Assembly (NCBI GenBank): GCA_015680685.1
Contig: MNCI01008099.1
Coordinates: 341,521-405,520 of the forward strand
Length of the DNA stretch: 64,000 nt
Reading direction: 5' to 3'
Source of the DNA: Gnetum montanum
Taxonomy: Eukaryota > Streptophyta > Gnetopsida > Gnetales > Gnetaceae
The notes below the pieces were generated by a model, which made no database searches, was not told where the DNA came from, and saw nothing but the letters and a program-made list of their open reading frames with translations. A program made the translations under genes and the position numbers. Shown here in pieces: positions 11,628 to 24,184 of this stretch (position 1 is its first letter; every line of letters begins with the position of its first letter).

Positions 11628-11735
11628 ACATATAGCTAAATTAGGACTTATAACTCAACATATACTCGAATCAAATTCATAACTTGAAGCTTCTAAATCA
11701 AGAATTTTACCACTAGGCTAACACCTTATTGTTGG
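11628..11735 (-). repeat. SINE copy 1, minus strand
   Basis: On the minus strand the unit starts GGTGTTAGCCTAGTGGTAAA, which contains an A box, and reaches GATTCGAGTATATG, which matches a B box, about 45 bp later. A second copy of the same family is on the plus strand at 26765-26915. Two dispersed copies with the same internal promoter layout support a SINE. Confidence 0.65.
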
Positions 11736-11739
11736 TGTA

Positions 11740-12850
11740 CCTCTTTGTTGGTACCTTTGACTCTAATAAAACAAGAAGTACTCTTTGATCTTCTTTAGAC
11801 AAAGCCTAATCATTTAAGATGACCTTAATTTTTTCATCTATAGTTGCTACTCATATACTTTCCTAATAACAAAGTTGATTTTTCTTAATTACAATTAACA
11901 TCTATATTGACACATATTTGCCACATGCATGTGCTAAGCCCTATCCTTTTTGATATGTTAGCATTTAGATTTTTTTTATCACTAAGCACACCACTAGCTT
12001 TTTGCCAGTTCTGTTTGTCACATCATTATTAATCTCATCATCTACTTGAACTAGAAACGTCACATATCTAAATTGCTTACATTGAAAAACTTCTTGGTTT
12101 TGGTATCTAATCTTCATTTCTTCATTACTTGCTTTTCCATTTAAAGTGCACTCTATATCTTCTATTTTACTACTACTAATCCTTTCTCTTAACCTTCATC
12201 TTTGCAGCAAAGACTTTCTTAGATTCATCCACCAAAATAATATTATTAGCAAAGAGCATCTACTAAGGGATATCATCTTGAATATCTTTGTTAGTTCATC
12301 CATCAAAAAGATAAACAAATAAGGTCTTATAGAAAATCATTGATGTAACCCAATCTCTATAAGCAACTTTGAACTCTCTCCACAAACAATGCAAATTTGA
12401 GTTATTGCACCATCATGTTGTATAGTCTTTATATATTCAATAGGAATATCTTTACTGTTTAACACCTATGAAATAATATTTCAAGGGAAGCCTATCATAA
12501 GCTTTCTCTAATTTAATGAAGATCAAATGCAAACTCTTTCTCTTACATCTAAATTTCTCCATCAATTTTTGCAACAAGAAGATAACTTCTATAGTTGATT
12601 TTCCATATATAAAACCGTATTCATTCTTAGAAATAGTTGATTCTTGCCTTACACATTTTATAATCCTTTTGCATAACTTCATGGTATGATTCATAAGCTT
12701 GATACCTTTGTAGTTTCATAATTTTAGATGTCTTCCTTGTCATTGTATGTTTGGGTTATAACTTAATAATTGAAATTTCATCATTGGATGAATTGCATTG
12801 CAAAGGGGTACTCTAATACCTTTTCTCCAATCATTCAACATCTTCCACTT
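11740..12850 (-). pseudogene. LINE (non-LTR) reverse transcriptase remnant
   Basis: The minus-strand frame at 12694-12452 has the motif order of LINE RT: SKNEYGFIYGKSTIEVIFLL, then LHLIFIKLEKAYDRLP, the usual GF-GRST and D-KAYDR blocks. Further along the strand, near 12270, LFANNIILVDES corresponds to the catalytic FADD box, with both Asp codons changed to Asn. The later QFRYVTFL and VCLVIKKI blocks at about 12080-11960 match the post-RT region. Many stops and frame changes show an old dead copy. There is no endonuclease part and no poly(A) tail. Confidence 0.75.
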
Positions 12851-13204
12851 CTTCCAAATCTTATTGATAATTTTTGTTTTTATCAAATGGACATTCAAGG
12901 ATAGATAGTGATCAAGTCACAAAAAAAATAATTCCATTTATAGAAGAACTAACAAAATAACATATAAATTACTATCCACCTTTATCTTCTTAATATATGA
13001 CACATCAAATTATTGAAGAGAGAGTTTAAAGAAAAATTCTAGGATTCTAACTTTGGTGATTAATGTTAATGTTGAAAAATTCTAAATCTAAAGTGTTGAC
13101 ACAAATGTTGCTTGATTGATGTTGATGCTATGTCAGTGTTAGTGCTAGAGTTGAGAGGAGTTGTGATAGCTGTGCAACACATAGGGGATCTACTGCACAC
13201 ACTC

Positions 13205-14430
13205 TTGATCTCTAGAAATCTTAATAGGTGCTATAGATATCAAGAAACCAACCTTGAAATATGGGTTTTGCTCCTATATTTAAAGGATTAAGATTGTTAA
13301 ATTCAACTTTAGGGTTAAGTGAACTTCACTCAAATTTTATCTAAAGTTTGACCTTTGGACTTGAATTCAACATTAGCATCACTCATACTTAGAAAATTTT
13401 TCCTAGTTTTACTGAATTACAAGTCTGAGCCTTCTAGGACCCCATTCAATGCCCAAATTAATGTCCAATGTGTTGAGATGATGTCAAGAAGCCTATGAGG
13501 CTAAGGGATGATGTCAACTGACAAAAATAAAGGTTAAGGATAACATTTTAAAGTCACTAAGATTCAATGTTAACATCAACCAAATACTTTAGAATAATTT
13601 TTCACATTTTCTTGAACTAACTTATGATTTTGGGATGCCCAAATTGAATCCAAAATGAGCCATGATGATGTTTTTGAGACCCAAAGGAACATGCAAATTG
13701 AAAGAATGTTGCTAGATGGTGAACTTGGTTACCTAGAAGGATGATGACATCAGCATGGTGTTACTGATGCTAACGCTATGCCACTTGCATAAGATAGAAA
13801 AATTTGTGTCCTAATTATCCAATTTACCATTAAACTTGTGGAAACTAGCATTCACACTACCAAAACTAAAGTTAATTGGTCGTTGGAGAGCATGGAAAGC
13901 CAAGATGCATGTTGAAATGTAGGTGAGATGAACCCTAGGGATGATGGGGACCATGTTACCATTGTTGACGCTAATGTCAACCTTAATGTTAGCACCATTC
14001 TTAGAAAAATTTTGGTCTCAGTGTCTCAGGGTCAAATTGTCCAAATGCCAAAATTTGAAGCATGTGAGATCATAGATGCCTTGGATGAGTTGTTTGGGAT
14101 CTTGAAATGGTCAAATTTTAGGCCAAAATGCAATTTTGATGTAGGTGATGTGAATGGGATGGTTTAGGACTATAACTAATTTAGTGTTAATAGTCAAGGG
14201 GGAACATTAATGTAGAATTTGTCACCTCTAATACTTAGAAGAATTTTGATTCTCAAACTTTTTCAAGGTCACCAAAATGGGGTTCATATGTTGGATTATG
14301 AGCTAGAATGGTCCCTAGAGGCCTTTAGGAGCTAGAAATATGCCTTGTGAAGCTATCTTTTTAGGGATCTTGATGCTCAAACTTTCATGGGACATTGTCA
14401 ACATCACACTTAGTCTTGATTCATGGTGAA
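13205..14430. repeat. Degenerate tandem array, period about 200-235 bp
   Basis: A core close to TTAGAAAAATTTT recurs at about 13389, 13589, 13795, 14001 and 14235, each preceded by text like AATGTTAGCATCA and followed by a CAAA-TG-CCAAATT passage. The units are heavily diverged. A 79-codon open frame at 13928 falls across the units and is not supported as a gene. Confidence 0.5.
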
Positions 14431-14603
14431 TTAAAAAGTGGATGTAATAGTTAGGCTTTTGCTCATCCATTGATTGAATTAGGACCTTACCTTAGTGAGA
14501 TGAGTATTGAGTCTTTGAGTGATGATCCATATATTTGAGAGTCTTTTTGAAAACCATTTCCAATTCTACCCTTGTAGCATTTTTTAACAATGCAATTTAT
14601 AGT

Positions 14604-14797
14604 TGATGAGCAGTGGGTATTCCCTATGGCCAACTATGCGAATCACTAGCATAGACATGCGATCTAGTCAAATTTTAAACTACATTTAGCCAAGTGGCCT
14701 ATATTCTTAGATGGTGAAAAATGTGATTACTAGTCATTGTCTTCCCAATTAACACTTGTGTTAATCTGTTCATATGGCCAAGTGTGATTGAGGAATT
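14604..14797 (-). repeat. 3' LTR remnant of element C
   Basis: This block aligns with 25433-25630, the R-U5 end of the other LTR, including TGAGCAGTGGGTATTC and GGTGAAAAATGTGATTACTA. Homology stops after GTGTGATTGAGG at about 14796; the U3 side is gone. From there to about 15330 the sequence is not recognisable. Confidence 0.75.
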
Positions 14798-15330
14798 TCA
14801 TTAGATATGACTAATAAGTAAAATCTTGAGAGCCATTAAAAATAACAAAATACTTTGGAAAGTCTTTGATTTGTTTAGTATCCATGAGAATGAATCAATA
14901 GCTTTGATACCAATTGTTACAATGAGAGTAGTGAATAAGATGAGAATTAATAAATTGAACTATGAAAATCAAAGCATTGTAAAATTCATTATGAAAAAAT
15001 TAAAACTGCAATAAAACTTGAGGAATATAATAATTTATAACTTCTTCTATTATTTTTAAAAAAACCTACATCAAGATTTTTTTTTCAAGCAATAAGGTAG
15101 CTCTTCTAACTACTTTTATAAAAAAAGCAAATTCAACTAGGAGTTAAACTCAGCATGACTAAGTTAAACTCATCACATTTGACCTCTAACTACTAGAAAA
15201 TATTATTAAAATAAAATGTTACATGATAAAAATAATTTAATAATTAAAGAAAGTTACTAACCCAAATAACTTTTTTAAAAAAAGTATTCAAAGTAGGAGA
15301 AAACAATTTCTACATTACAAAATACTCAAA
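14798..15330. other. Unassigned sequence inside element C
   Basis: It should hold the rest of the 3' LTR and the 3' region, but nothing matches. A deletion plus unrelated insertion is the simplest reading. A 62-codon frame at 14826 has no recognisable content. Confidence 0.4.
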
Positions 15331-15380
15331 AATGTGATAAAGGTGCTCTTTATGGCCTATATTTTTTGCACACAATGGCA

Positions 15381-15800
15381 CTATGTGTCATCATACATGA
15401 TGCATGGAATCCTCTTCTTCTCAAATTTTCTAAAGTCATTTTCCTTGGAGATTTCCAAGGAGAGGTCTTTGATCCCTAGCTTGGCATCAATTGTGCTTAG
15501 CCAAGTCCTTCCTATGATAATTGGGAAATCCTTCTTACAGTTGTCCACATGGATTACTAGGAAATCCACTAGATAGGACCATTTTCACATGGTGGTAATA
15601 GTATCCTCCACCAATCCCAAGGGAATAATGATGGATTGATCAGCAAGCTCTAACTTGATATTATATTTGTTTAGTGGAGGTAGGTTTCAAGTTTTATACA
15701 TGTCTTGGAAAATTAAGTTTACCCTAGAACTTGAGTCTAGTAGAGCTTTACATGGATCATTTCCTACAATCTATAAGTAAATTAGAGGACTTTTAGGATC
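15381..15800 (-). pseudogene. Aspartic protease remnant of element C
   Basis: The minus-strand frame 15569-15381 gives DFPIIIGRTWLSTIDAKLGI, a close match to the same block in elements A, B and D. Further upstream on that strand, toward 15780, the sequence is homologous to the active-site part but has stops and frame changes. No RT follows on the low-coordinate side. Confidence 0.75.
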
Positions 15801-17229
15801 AGATTTTCTTTGGAAAGGTGTCCTGCCTTACTCCAATCTATAGCTACATGATTTACCATGATAGTATGGACATTTTGAGACCTTTAGTTTGAAGGCAGCC
15901 CATTAGTAATTTCTGAAGCGGCTTGTGATGGATTAGTAGCCATAGATGCCTATGGGAGTTTACATGGACTATTGGATCTAAAGAAAGCCATTTTTTGAGG
16001 CTTTTGCTTAGAACCACTCAAAGTATAATCTAGCTGTAAGTTCACTACCTGCATGGAATTGCATTGTTAAGACTATAGTAGTATTTCTCCATGCATAGGT
16101 GGTGTAGGTGGCAAAGGAGTGGGATTAGAGAGTGCAAATTGTCATTGTGGATAATGAGGAGGATATGTAAAAGGAGATTTGGCTCACAGAGTGGTGGTTC
16201 TATGATATTCAATTAGAAATAGTGATGGGAGAAAGAAGCATGGATTTTAAAGCAATGAGGAGATACATGTTGTTGGACATAATATCTGTATAGGTCTGGT
16301 TGGCAGTAAGGATATTATTGCCTTAGTGATGACATCCCCCATGACTATGAGCTTTTCCATTGATGATAATGGTTGTAAGGTTGAGGTGGTGCTCCACTTG
16401 GATAATATTGCTATTGATGGAACTGCTACTAATAATTTCCATATGGATAAGACAATCTCCTATGTGGTTTTCTTTTTGCAAATTTTGGATTCAAGGCATA
16501 GATCTTCGATTCTTGCAGATGTGAAAATACATGGAAACATCCCTTGGGATGTTCGTATTGGCAGATGTCACATCTTTCTTTCTCTATCTTAGAATCTGCA
16601 ACTTCATCAACTATTGCAGCCTTACCTTTTTGCTAATAGTAGTTCTTTCCTATATCATTTCTTCTCCTTATATCCTTGTCTTGGTTCCCCTACTCTATTT
16701 TCTTCTTTCTCCTTTACAATCTTTAGAGAAGTATGGAACTTCTTATCCAAGGAGTCCCAAATTTTGTTCACCTTGGTCAATGTCTCTATGATAGATTTTT
16801 GAATCCAACAAGATTTTTCTTTGGAATACTTCATCTAGTGGTGCTTCCTCCTCAAGATCACAAATATGTGCCTCCCTTATGTGAATGGAGGAGCCTCTAT
16901 TATATTCCTTTGCACTTTCTTACTTTCTGGAATCTTCTTCTTCCTTGGCCATTTAATCAATAAGCCTTTGGATTTGGTGGACTTGCATTTTTTATAATCT
17001 CTCTTGGGCATATATCCCAAGAGTCTCTCTATTTTTGAGCCCATCTATCATGTGGTAAAGTTGTTCCCTATGAGAGAAACCATGGCCTAGGAATTGATGC
17101 AAAAGAGAGTAATACCTCCCCAAGGTTGCATCAACAAATACATGATTGCATTATTTCCATCCTTGCACTTGTTTTCTCAATTTGGATAACCTAGAGTATG
17201 TTTGATATTTATTGTTAAATAGTTCCATC

Positions 17230-18140
17230 ATCATACTTCATCTGTGAATAGATTTTAGCTACAAGGATCGATAGCAACTTTCAGTTTCTTTAATAAGTAT
17301 CCTAGGGAATCATTTGAGTTTTTGCCACTTATTCTCAATATTCAGCAAGACACAAGCATCATGAAAGGCTTACAAATAATGGTGTGGATTAGCATTATGC
17401 CCTTCTTCAAACTTAAAGATGTTGTTCATATCAAGCCATTTGATTTAGCTATCCTTTTGATGCCTAGTAGGAATATGAACTTCCTTTGAAATATTTATTA
17501 TGCTTCTTATAGTAAGTAGTGACTCACCATAGTTATCACATTCATGGTGGCCCTTGTCATGGCCATGTCTCCTATGATGTGACTTGTTATGCCTTCTTTC
17601 TTAATGATTCTCCTCTTTTTCTTGCTTTTATCCATGCTCTCTCCTTCCATCTCTACGATGGGGTCTTCTGTCATCTCCATCTTGGCCTTGATCATTTCTT
17701 CTTTGATCTAGATCATGTTTTCTCTTGTTAGAGTTTGATAATGAGGAGGATGGTGAATATGGAGGACTAGGAGAGTGCTATCGACTTTTCCTACTCCTTT
17801 GATTCATTAGTTATTCTCTTGGTGAATGGTTGGAAGACCTTTGCCTTAAGGTCCTCTTGGTTTTGGAACCAATCCTCTCTTTACCTTAGTTATTTACCAA
17901 GGTTGAATAGAACTATTGATGAGTCATGTCATCCTCATCAAAGGGAGAAGGACCTTGGTAGTGAGATTTCCTTTATGGAAATTCGGGGTCCTCCTTCTAT
18001 GATTGCAAAAATAGTAAGATCAGGACCATTTTACCCTTAGAGGCTTCATAGTTGACCTTCATTTGCTTATCTTTCTTGAGATAGGTCTTTTTTGATTCAT
18101 AGTCTCTAGAGAGTTGCTCCTTTACTTGATAGTTTGGGGC
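17230..18140 (-). pseudogene. gag remnant of element C, distal to the B insertion
   Basis: On the minus strand, about 17470-17260 reads LDMNNIFKFEEGHNANP, then AFHDACVLLNIENKWQKLK, matching the capsid part of gag in element B (LDMNNIPCFEAGYNADPKN). The segment next to B (about 18140-18000) continues the N-terminal gag that begins on the far side of B. In-frame stops are present. Confidence 0.7.
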
Positions 18141-18794
18141 TGATGGGATGCGATATCGTATGGGCCACGATATTGCGTATGCGATATTGTGTCGTCCCTC
18201 TCGATATCGCAGTGCACCGTCATATCTATAAATAAGAGGCGGCTCTCCCTTGTTTCCCATCCTAGGCTTAGACCNNNNNNNNNNNNNNNNNNNNNNNNNN
18301 NNNNNNNNNNNNNNNNNNNNNNNNNNNNNNNNNNNNNNNNNNNNNNNNNNNNNNNNNNNNNNNNNNNNNNNNNNNNNNNNNNNNNNNNNNNNNNNNNNNN
18401 NNNNNNNNNNNNNNNNNNNNNNNNNNNNNNNNNNNNNNNNNNNNNNNNNNNNNNNNNGGTTGCATTGGTTCAGGGTGTGAACGGTAAGTGGGAACGGATG
18501 CTGACGCTAGGTTAATTTAGACTTAGTTAGTTAGTTAGAGTTAGTAATTAGTCTCTTCAACCCTTCACCTCAATAGCATAGGAGATAAAACCAAAAAAGA
18601 TATAAAAATCATATACCTTAGACTTACTTAACCATACACTATGACAAATACAAGTAAGTCTCGAAAGACAACGAATAATTAGCCTTAAGTGTTTCATGAG
18701 GCATGTAGGCACTTAGTCTATGGAGTTCGACCGGATTGCGCGTGTTATGCTCGTATTCGTATGGTTGAGTGTAGGGGTACCTCGCCACTCATGA
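18141..18794 (+). repeat. 5' LTR of element B, with an N gap
   Basis: It starts TGATGGGATGCG and ends CTCATGA (CATCA in the other LTR). A run of 183 Ns covers 18275-18457. In the 3' LTR the equivalent interval is about 340 bp, so the gap is drawn too short. GCGATATCGC-type palindromes occupy the U3. Confidence 0.85.
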
Positions 18795-18814
18795 TTGGCA
18801 CCGTTGTCGAGGAC
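18795..18814 (+). promoter_or_regulatory. Primer-binding site, tRNA-Asp type
   Basis: TTGGCACCGTTGTCGAGGAC directly follows the LTR. It matches the TGGCGCCGTTGCCGGGGA site used by Athila-type elements, apart from C-to-T and G-to-A changes. Related sites follow the 5' LTRs of C (minus strand) and D (51490). Confidence 0.7.
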
Positions 18815-18936
18815 TAGATGTTTGTGCGCTAAGTAGAACATAAGAGATCATTCACATCGTTGGGAGATTAAACGAACCTTAGGGTTAATTAAACAAAAAA
18901 TTATATAACAGTTAAATAGCACACCGATAAGACACA

Positions 18937-20600
18937 ATGTCTTCTTCTTCTTCTCACAAGAGCAACTCACCACCTAGGGATCATACAAAGAATAATCGGC
19001 AGTCTAAAATACATAACCTAAATCAGCTAGTTCCTCAACAATATAGGGTGGTATATACTCATCCCAATGAGTATATACAAAATTTTACTTTTATCCTCCA
19101 TCAGGATGAACATATGCACTGGAGAGACTTACAAGGTAACATATTATTACCTCCGGATCATGCAGTCCCCAACATGCTCCTCCGTGCTCTGGCACATATC
19201 GGCATGACTCAGCTCTATGCTGAATACATTGTGGTAGATTTTGACATAAGGGATTATCATCCCACAGAAGCACAACATATAAGGGACTCAAGGAAGGAGA
19301 GCCAACATACACTATTGAAGGGCAAAGAGGTCCCGCATGTCCTAAGTGAAATTGGAGATGGTGAACCACTTATAACGGGTTCTCTATCGAAAGATGTTCC
19401 CCCTCTTAATAATAGTGAGGAGGTGGGGTATCAGAACCTATGATCCATGATACACAACCCTGGTTCTGATCCCCGTGAACGCCAATTGTTCACTAAGGGA
19501 GCAACAACGCATGACAAGGATGGGCACTTAGATTGTCATCACGATCGAGGCTGAAACCACAAAAGAGAAGGTAGGAAACATCATCATGGTAATGGTTCTA
19601 CTTCTTCTTCCCCTTCTTCACATCATTCACCCTCTCCTTCCACCTTTGGGCGCAGTCATAGAGAGCATAACGGTGAGGATAGAGGTAGAAAAAATGAGAG
19701 ACCTTGACAAGAGAGTCGAGAAAGAGGACAAGGGCATGAACGAAGGGAAAGTAGGGAATAACATAGACATCATAGATGTCGTGAAAGAGATGACCATGAT
19801 GAACCCCTACTTGCCACCCAAAGCATGCTAAATATAATGGAGGTAGTGAGAATACCAACAAGGAATTTAAAAGATAGTCAGATCAAGCATTTAGACATGA
19901 ATAACATCCCATGCTTTGAAGCGGGATACAATGCAGATCCGAAAAATCATTTACAGGCATTCCATGATGCCCATGCCTTGCAAAACATAGAGAAAGAGTG
20001 GCAGAAACTAAAGTTTTTCCCAAGACACTCATCAAGGAAGCAGAGAGTTGGTACCAGTCCTTAGAACCGGAAACCATTAGGAGTTGGAGTACGATGTTAG
20101 AACTCTTCAATGATAAATATCAAATGTACTCCAGAGTGTCTAACTTGTGTAAGAAGATCCAAGGATGGAAGAAAGGTACTGATGAACCCTTGGATGCTTC
20201 CATGGGCCGCTACTACGCATTGCTACATCGTTGCTCGGGCCATGGTTATGCACAACGGGATCAACTCCACCACATTGTAGATGGGCTAAGGTATGAGACT
20301 AGGAGAACCCTTGGGACTTATACCCAAGGGAGATTATCAGAACTTAGAGCCCATGAAATACATCGATTGTTGGAGTAAGTAGCCAAAGAAGAAGGTGAGC
20401 TACGAAAAAGGGAAAGTGCGGAAGAATATAACCGTGACCCCTCTCTTCGAAAGAAGGGAGTGAAATTCTGAGATGGCGAGGATGAGTCACCACTTGAAGA
20501 GTTGGTGAACAGGAAAACCTTACTGCTTCAGAAGTTAACAACGGAGGTGGCGGCTAAGGTAGATTAGATACAGGACTCCTTGGATAGTAGACTTGAACTT
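18937..20600 (+). pseudogene. gag of element B
   Basis: It starts with MSSSSSHKSNSPPRD and stays open for 168 codons (to 19443), including YTHPNEYIQNFTFILHQDE and RDLQGNILLPPD. After stops it resumes near 19850 (LDMNNIPCFEAGYNADP), changes frame by one base near 20025, and continues TLIKEAESWYQSLEPETI, RVSNLCKKIQGWKKGTDEPL and QGRLSELRAHEIHRLLE. The latter blocks are the retrotransposon capsid domain (WY...L..F...Y). More stops follow, and a single N at 20606 coincides with roughly 110 bp that element D has but B lacks. Dead copy. Confidence 0.8.
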
Positions 20601-20609
20601 GTCCTNCTA

Positions 20610-21967
20610 TCTCTGATGAGGTTGTGGATTCATACATAGACAATGATGGTGGATGTGAGGTCTACTACTATGACCATCCTAACGTATGTTTTCCAATCAT
20701 CTCACATCTACAAGAGTCTGGGATGTATGCACTCAACCCGAGACTTAATAGATGGCAGACACCCTGAAGGTTACCTTATCCCTAAGGTAACCCAAGGTAG
20801 TTCCACCAACCATTAACGTACTATCCAAGTGGAACTCCACCACAACCCATCAGACAACATCAACAGTGGCAATACCCACAATCATGGAGGATGCCACCGC
20901 CGAAACAACAGTATCCTTATCGGTAGCCAGACCCATATGGATACTACGTGTAGCAGCTGATTTCTCCAAGTGACTCCATGGGTTACACAACTCCCCAACA
21001 TCACTACCAAGTTTAGGAGTACTTTAGGAGGACTCCTTCTCCTCTGGGAGATGCTCCATACCCATACCATCCTCCTAATTCATCTGCACCTCTTCCTTCA
21101 GTAGTTCCCATAACACCTCCTACTGCAACAGTGCAAGGGGAACTTCCCACTCAACCATAGCCACGAAATGCTACGAAAGCCATAAACATTCAACCCGCTG
21201 CTAGTTCTGAGAATCGTAAAAAGAAAAGACCTTTCTTCAGAACCAAAATCCCAGACAAGCTCTCACAACAACAAGTGGTTGAGTCTAGGTACGCTCCTCC
21301 AACATACAAGGCTTCAAAGCATCCTTCAGTCCAACAACAGAGCTTCACGCATACAGTTATGTTAACACATACTGTAACTGACTAGATCAAGGTTAGCCAC
21401 CTTCCCAGGAAACTATCTGACCCTGGGAGTCCCCTAATTTATCTACAAGTCACAGGAAATGAACCACATAAGGCTCTTCTTGACTCAGGTTCTAGAGTCA
21501 ACTTAATCTCATGAGAAATGTATCAAGCCTAGAACCTACCCCAACTTAAGAAGAGCAACATTCAACTAGAGCTGGCTGACTAGTCCATCACCATTCCCTT
21601 GGGATTGGTGAAGGAAATTGTTACCACTGTGCGTGGTTGGTCATACCCAGTTGATTTCCTGGTGATTGAAGTCAACAACAACAAAGGGGACTTCCCAATT
21701 ATAATGGGAAGGGCATGGCTAAGCACAATTGACACATGCCTAGGAATTTGCGATCTTTACTTGGAGATATCTAAGGTAAATATTTATGGAAATATCGAGA
21801 AGAAGAAAGTTCCATGCATCACATACAATGATTCATTGGGTGATGACATGGAGGAATGCACAACATCTCCTCCATGCAACAGGTGTGCCCTAAAAACAAT
21901 GCAAAGATTCCTGTATGTAGCAACCACACAACCAGTAGTAGACACCCTGTGGTTGATACCTAGATGA
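20610..21967 (+). pseudogene. gag C terminus and aspartic protease of element B
   Basis: The proline- and glutamine-rich gag tail (20760-21300) is followed by protease with LLDSGSRVNLIS (about 21477-21512) and GDFPIIMGRAWLSTIDT (about 21689-21739). Numerous stops break it. The 122-codon open part at 21599-21967 is the C-terminal half of the protease plus the linker. In the autonomous relative RT would come next; here the linker is joined to the post-integrase block at about 22130-22165. Confidence 0.8.
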
Positions 21968-22214
21968 AAGGGCAACCAAAAAACATGCATGGAACAAACT
22001 AGGGAAATAACCCAAGCCAACAATGAAGGCATAGATACATTAAAGTATGAGCATCACCGACTTCCAACCCTTAATCTAAGAACATCAATGGGGAGAAGGT
22101 GGGCACTTTTAAGAAATTTAAACAGGCGCTTATTATTTCAAATCTCTCCCTTTTCATTCAGTCATGGGGGAGATGGCCACCTATGCTAATCATTTGGGGC
22201 CCTCAGTTCTCTTT

Positions 22215-22395
22215 AGTTTTTATTTTACACATTTTTGTTTTACACGTTTTTGTTTTACACATTTTTGTTTTATAAGTTTTTATTTTACACGTTTTTGTTT
22301 TACACATTTTTGTTTTCCACCTTTTTGTTTTACAAGTTTTTGTTTTACACATTTTTATTTTACATGTTTTTGTTCTACATGTTTTTTTTAACAAA
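22215..22395 (+). repeat. 15-bp T-rich minisatellite of element B
   Basis: About twelve units close to ACACATTTTTGTTTT, in the same position as the arrays in elements A and D. Open on both strands for over 60 codons only because the period is divisible by three. Confidence 0.85.
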
Positions 22396-22399
22396 TTTC

Positions 22400-24184
22400 T
22401 TTAACTTTTCTTATTTTTGTTTTGCAACATTGTTATACTTTTTCATTTTTTGTGTGTGTTTTATCCACCCTGTAAGTTTGTCACCTAATAAGTGTTCTTC
22501 ATGATGGTCTAAAATATTTCTATATTGATTGATAATGTTTGGTTTCTACCTTTAAGTCATGATGTTGATACTAAGGTATGTTTCTTTTGATATAGCAAGC
22601 AATGAGTCCACTTAATCCATCCATCCACGAGCTCTATGGTCTCTCTTGGCTTGGAAATGTACAGTCCCGTTGTAATAAGAACTATAACGAATCGGTAACT
22701 GGGTACTTCTCAAACTAAGGAAGGACTCAAGGATTGAAAAAGGTGTGACTTCAAGGAAACTTGATGCTTTTGTGTTGGCCATTCTCTTGGGTGCTTGGAT
22801 GTTTTCTTCTTGAGTTTTTTTTTTTACTGTTTTGACATCACCCAATCATCGGGAAGATAATTCAATAAAAATAACAAAGTCTTTGCATGGTGTGGTTCTC
22901 ACGCATAAACACATAAAAAAAATAGAGTGAGAATTCAAAGCACACCCCTTAGACAGAATAATCCCTTGGGCTACAAGAATTAGTTATGGAACTAAAAATG
23001 TTCTCTCTAACTAAGGCCCTTCTCACTTCCCATTCTCTCCTCCTTTGTCTCATCAGAATGGTGGTGGCTCTTGGGGAAGGCATTATTGTTATCCAAGTGG
23101 ATGGATTGGCCGAATGCATTGATACAAAGTCACTAGATGTGGTTGGTTTGAGGCCAGACTTGGAATGGGATTTACTAAGTCACATTAATCATGAAATCCA
23201 TAAGGGGCTGTACACCACCTTGTTCCTTAGATTCCATTCCATTCTCTTCTCTCCATCCTTCTCTCCATTGTTCACCTCATTGCCGGTTGTATCATTAGTG
23301 TATATTTTGGTTGACGCATTATTTTCTTTTTGGTAAATTCTTGTGGTTAAGACTTTAACTCTTGTTCCAAATAACATTCCCAGAGCCTACGAACTCCTTG
23401 AATGTGGGTTTGTTAGGGCATTAAGGGCATGAGCCTGCTTTGGGGAGGACCCACTGACATTCCTATTTGGTGCATCAGTTAAATTATTTTCCCTAACATT
23501 TTTGCAATCCATTTTATTTTGTTCATTTCCATCTTGACATCCCTTTCATCGATGTCATAGTTGTCTCTTTTTCTCCATATTTCTTATTCCTTTTCTTTCT
23601 CTATTCTAATGCTACCAGAGATTTCGATTAGTCATGGAGGTACAGGGCCCAATTTTTTCGATTTTCTCCTAACCCCTACACCTTCGGTAGTCATCATTTA
23701 TATATCTCCAGATTCACAATCAGCCATACCACAACTCAGCCAATGGACTTACATCGAAGCAAGGTATCAATGGCATTGAAATTCATCTACCCTTGCTAAT
23801 ATAAGATTGTGTTGTGTGTGCAGATGGCAATCGTGCAACAATGGATTAGATCTAGAGGGAACACTTGGAATGGAGCGATACTAAAACAGCTATGCAAGGA
23901 GCAAGATTGATGGTGCGCTTACGGATGGACAATGAAAGATGCAATCTTGGCGTTGGCAATAGAAAAACTTCTTTTTCTTTTTCTTTCTCAGCTGCCAAAT
24001 GAGGCCTGATGTCAATGTAATAAGGTGTTCACCCTTGTTGTCATGAACACCCATTTTGTTGTGTCTTGTAATGATGATCCGTTCACATATCATCCCATTA
24101 GTTCCATTTGAGTCAATAATCCCATACCTTCCCGATATTATTGTAAGGAATTCGAGGATGAATTTTCATTTAGTCATGGTGGTA
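22400..24184 (+). other. Non-coding 3' region of element B
   Basis: Collinear with element A 1566-3169. The homologous open frames differ between the two copies, so no protein is supported. It gives the undamaged version of the stretch that is misassembled in A at 2198-2605. Confidence 0.65.

Noticed and set aside
13928-14167. 79-residue ORF
   Set aside because: Falls within the degenerate tandem array and has no recognisable domain.
18189-18515. Open frames across the N run
   Set aside because: They exist only because Ns were translated as unknown residues.
22164-22504. Pentapeptide-repeat ORFs (FCFTH and KTCKT types) on both strands
   Set aside because: They result from a 15-bp T-rich repeat whose length is a multiple of three.
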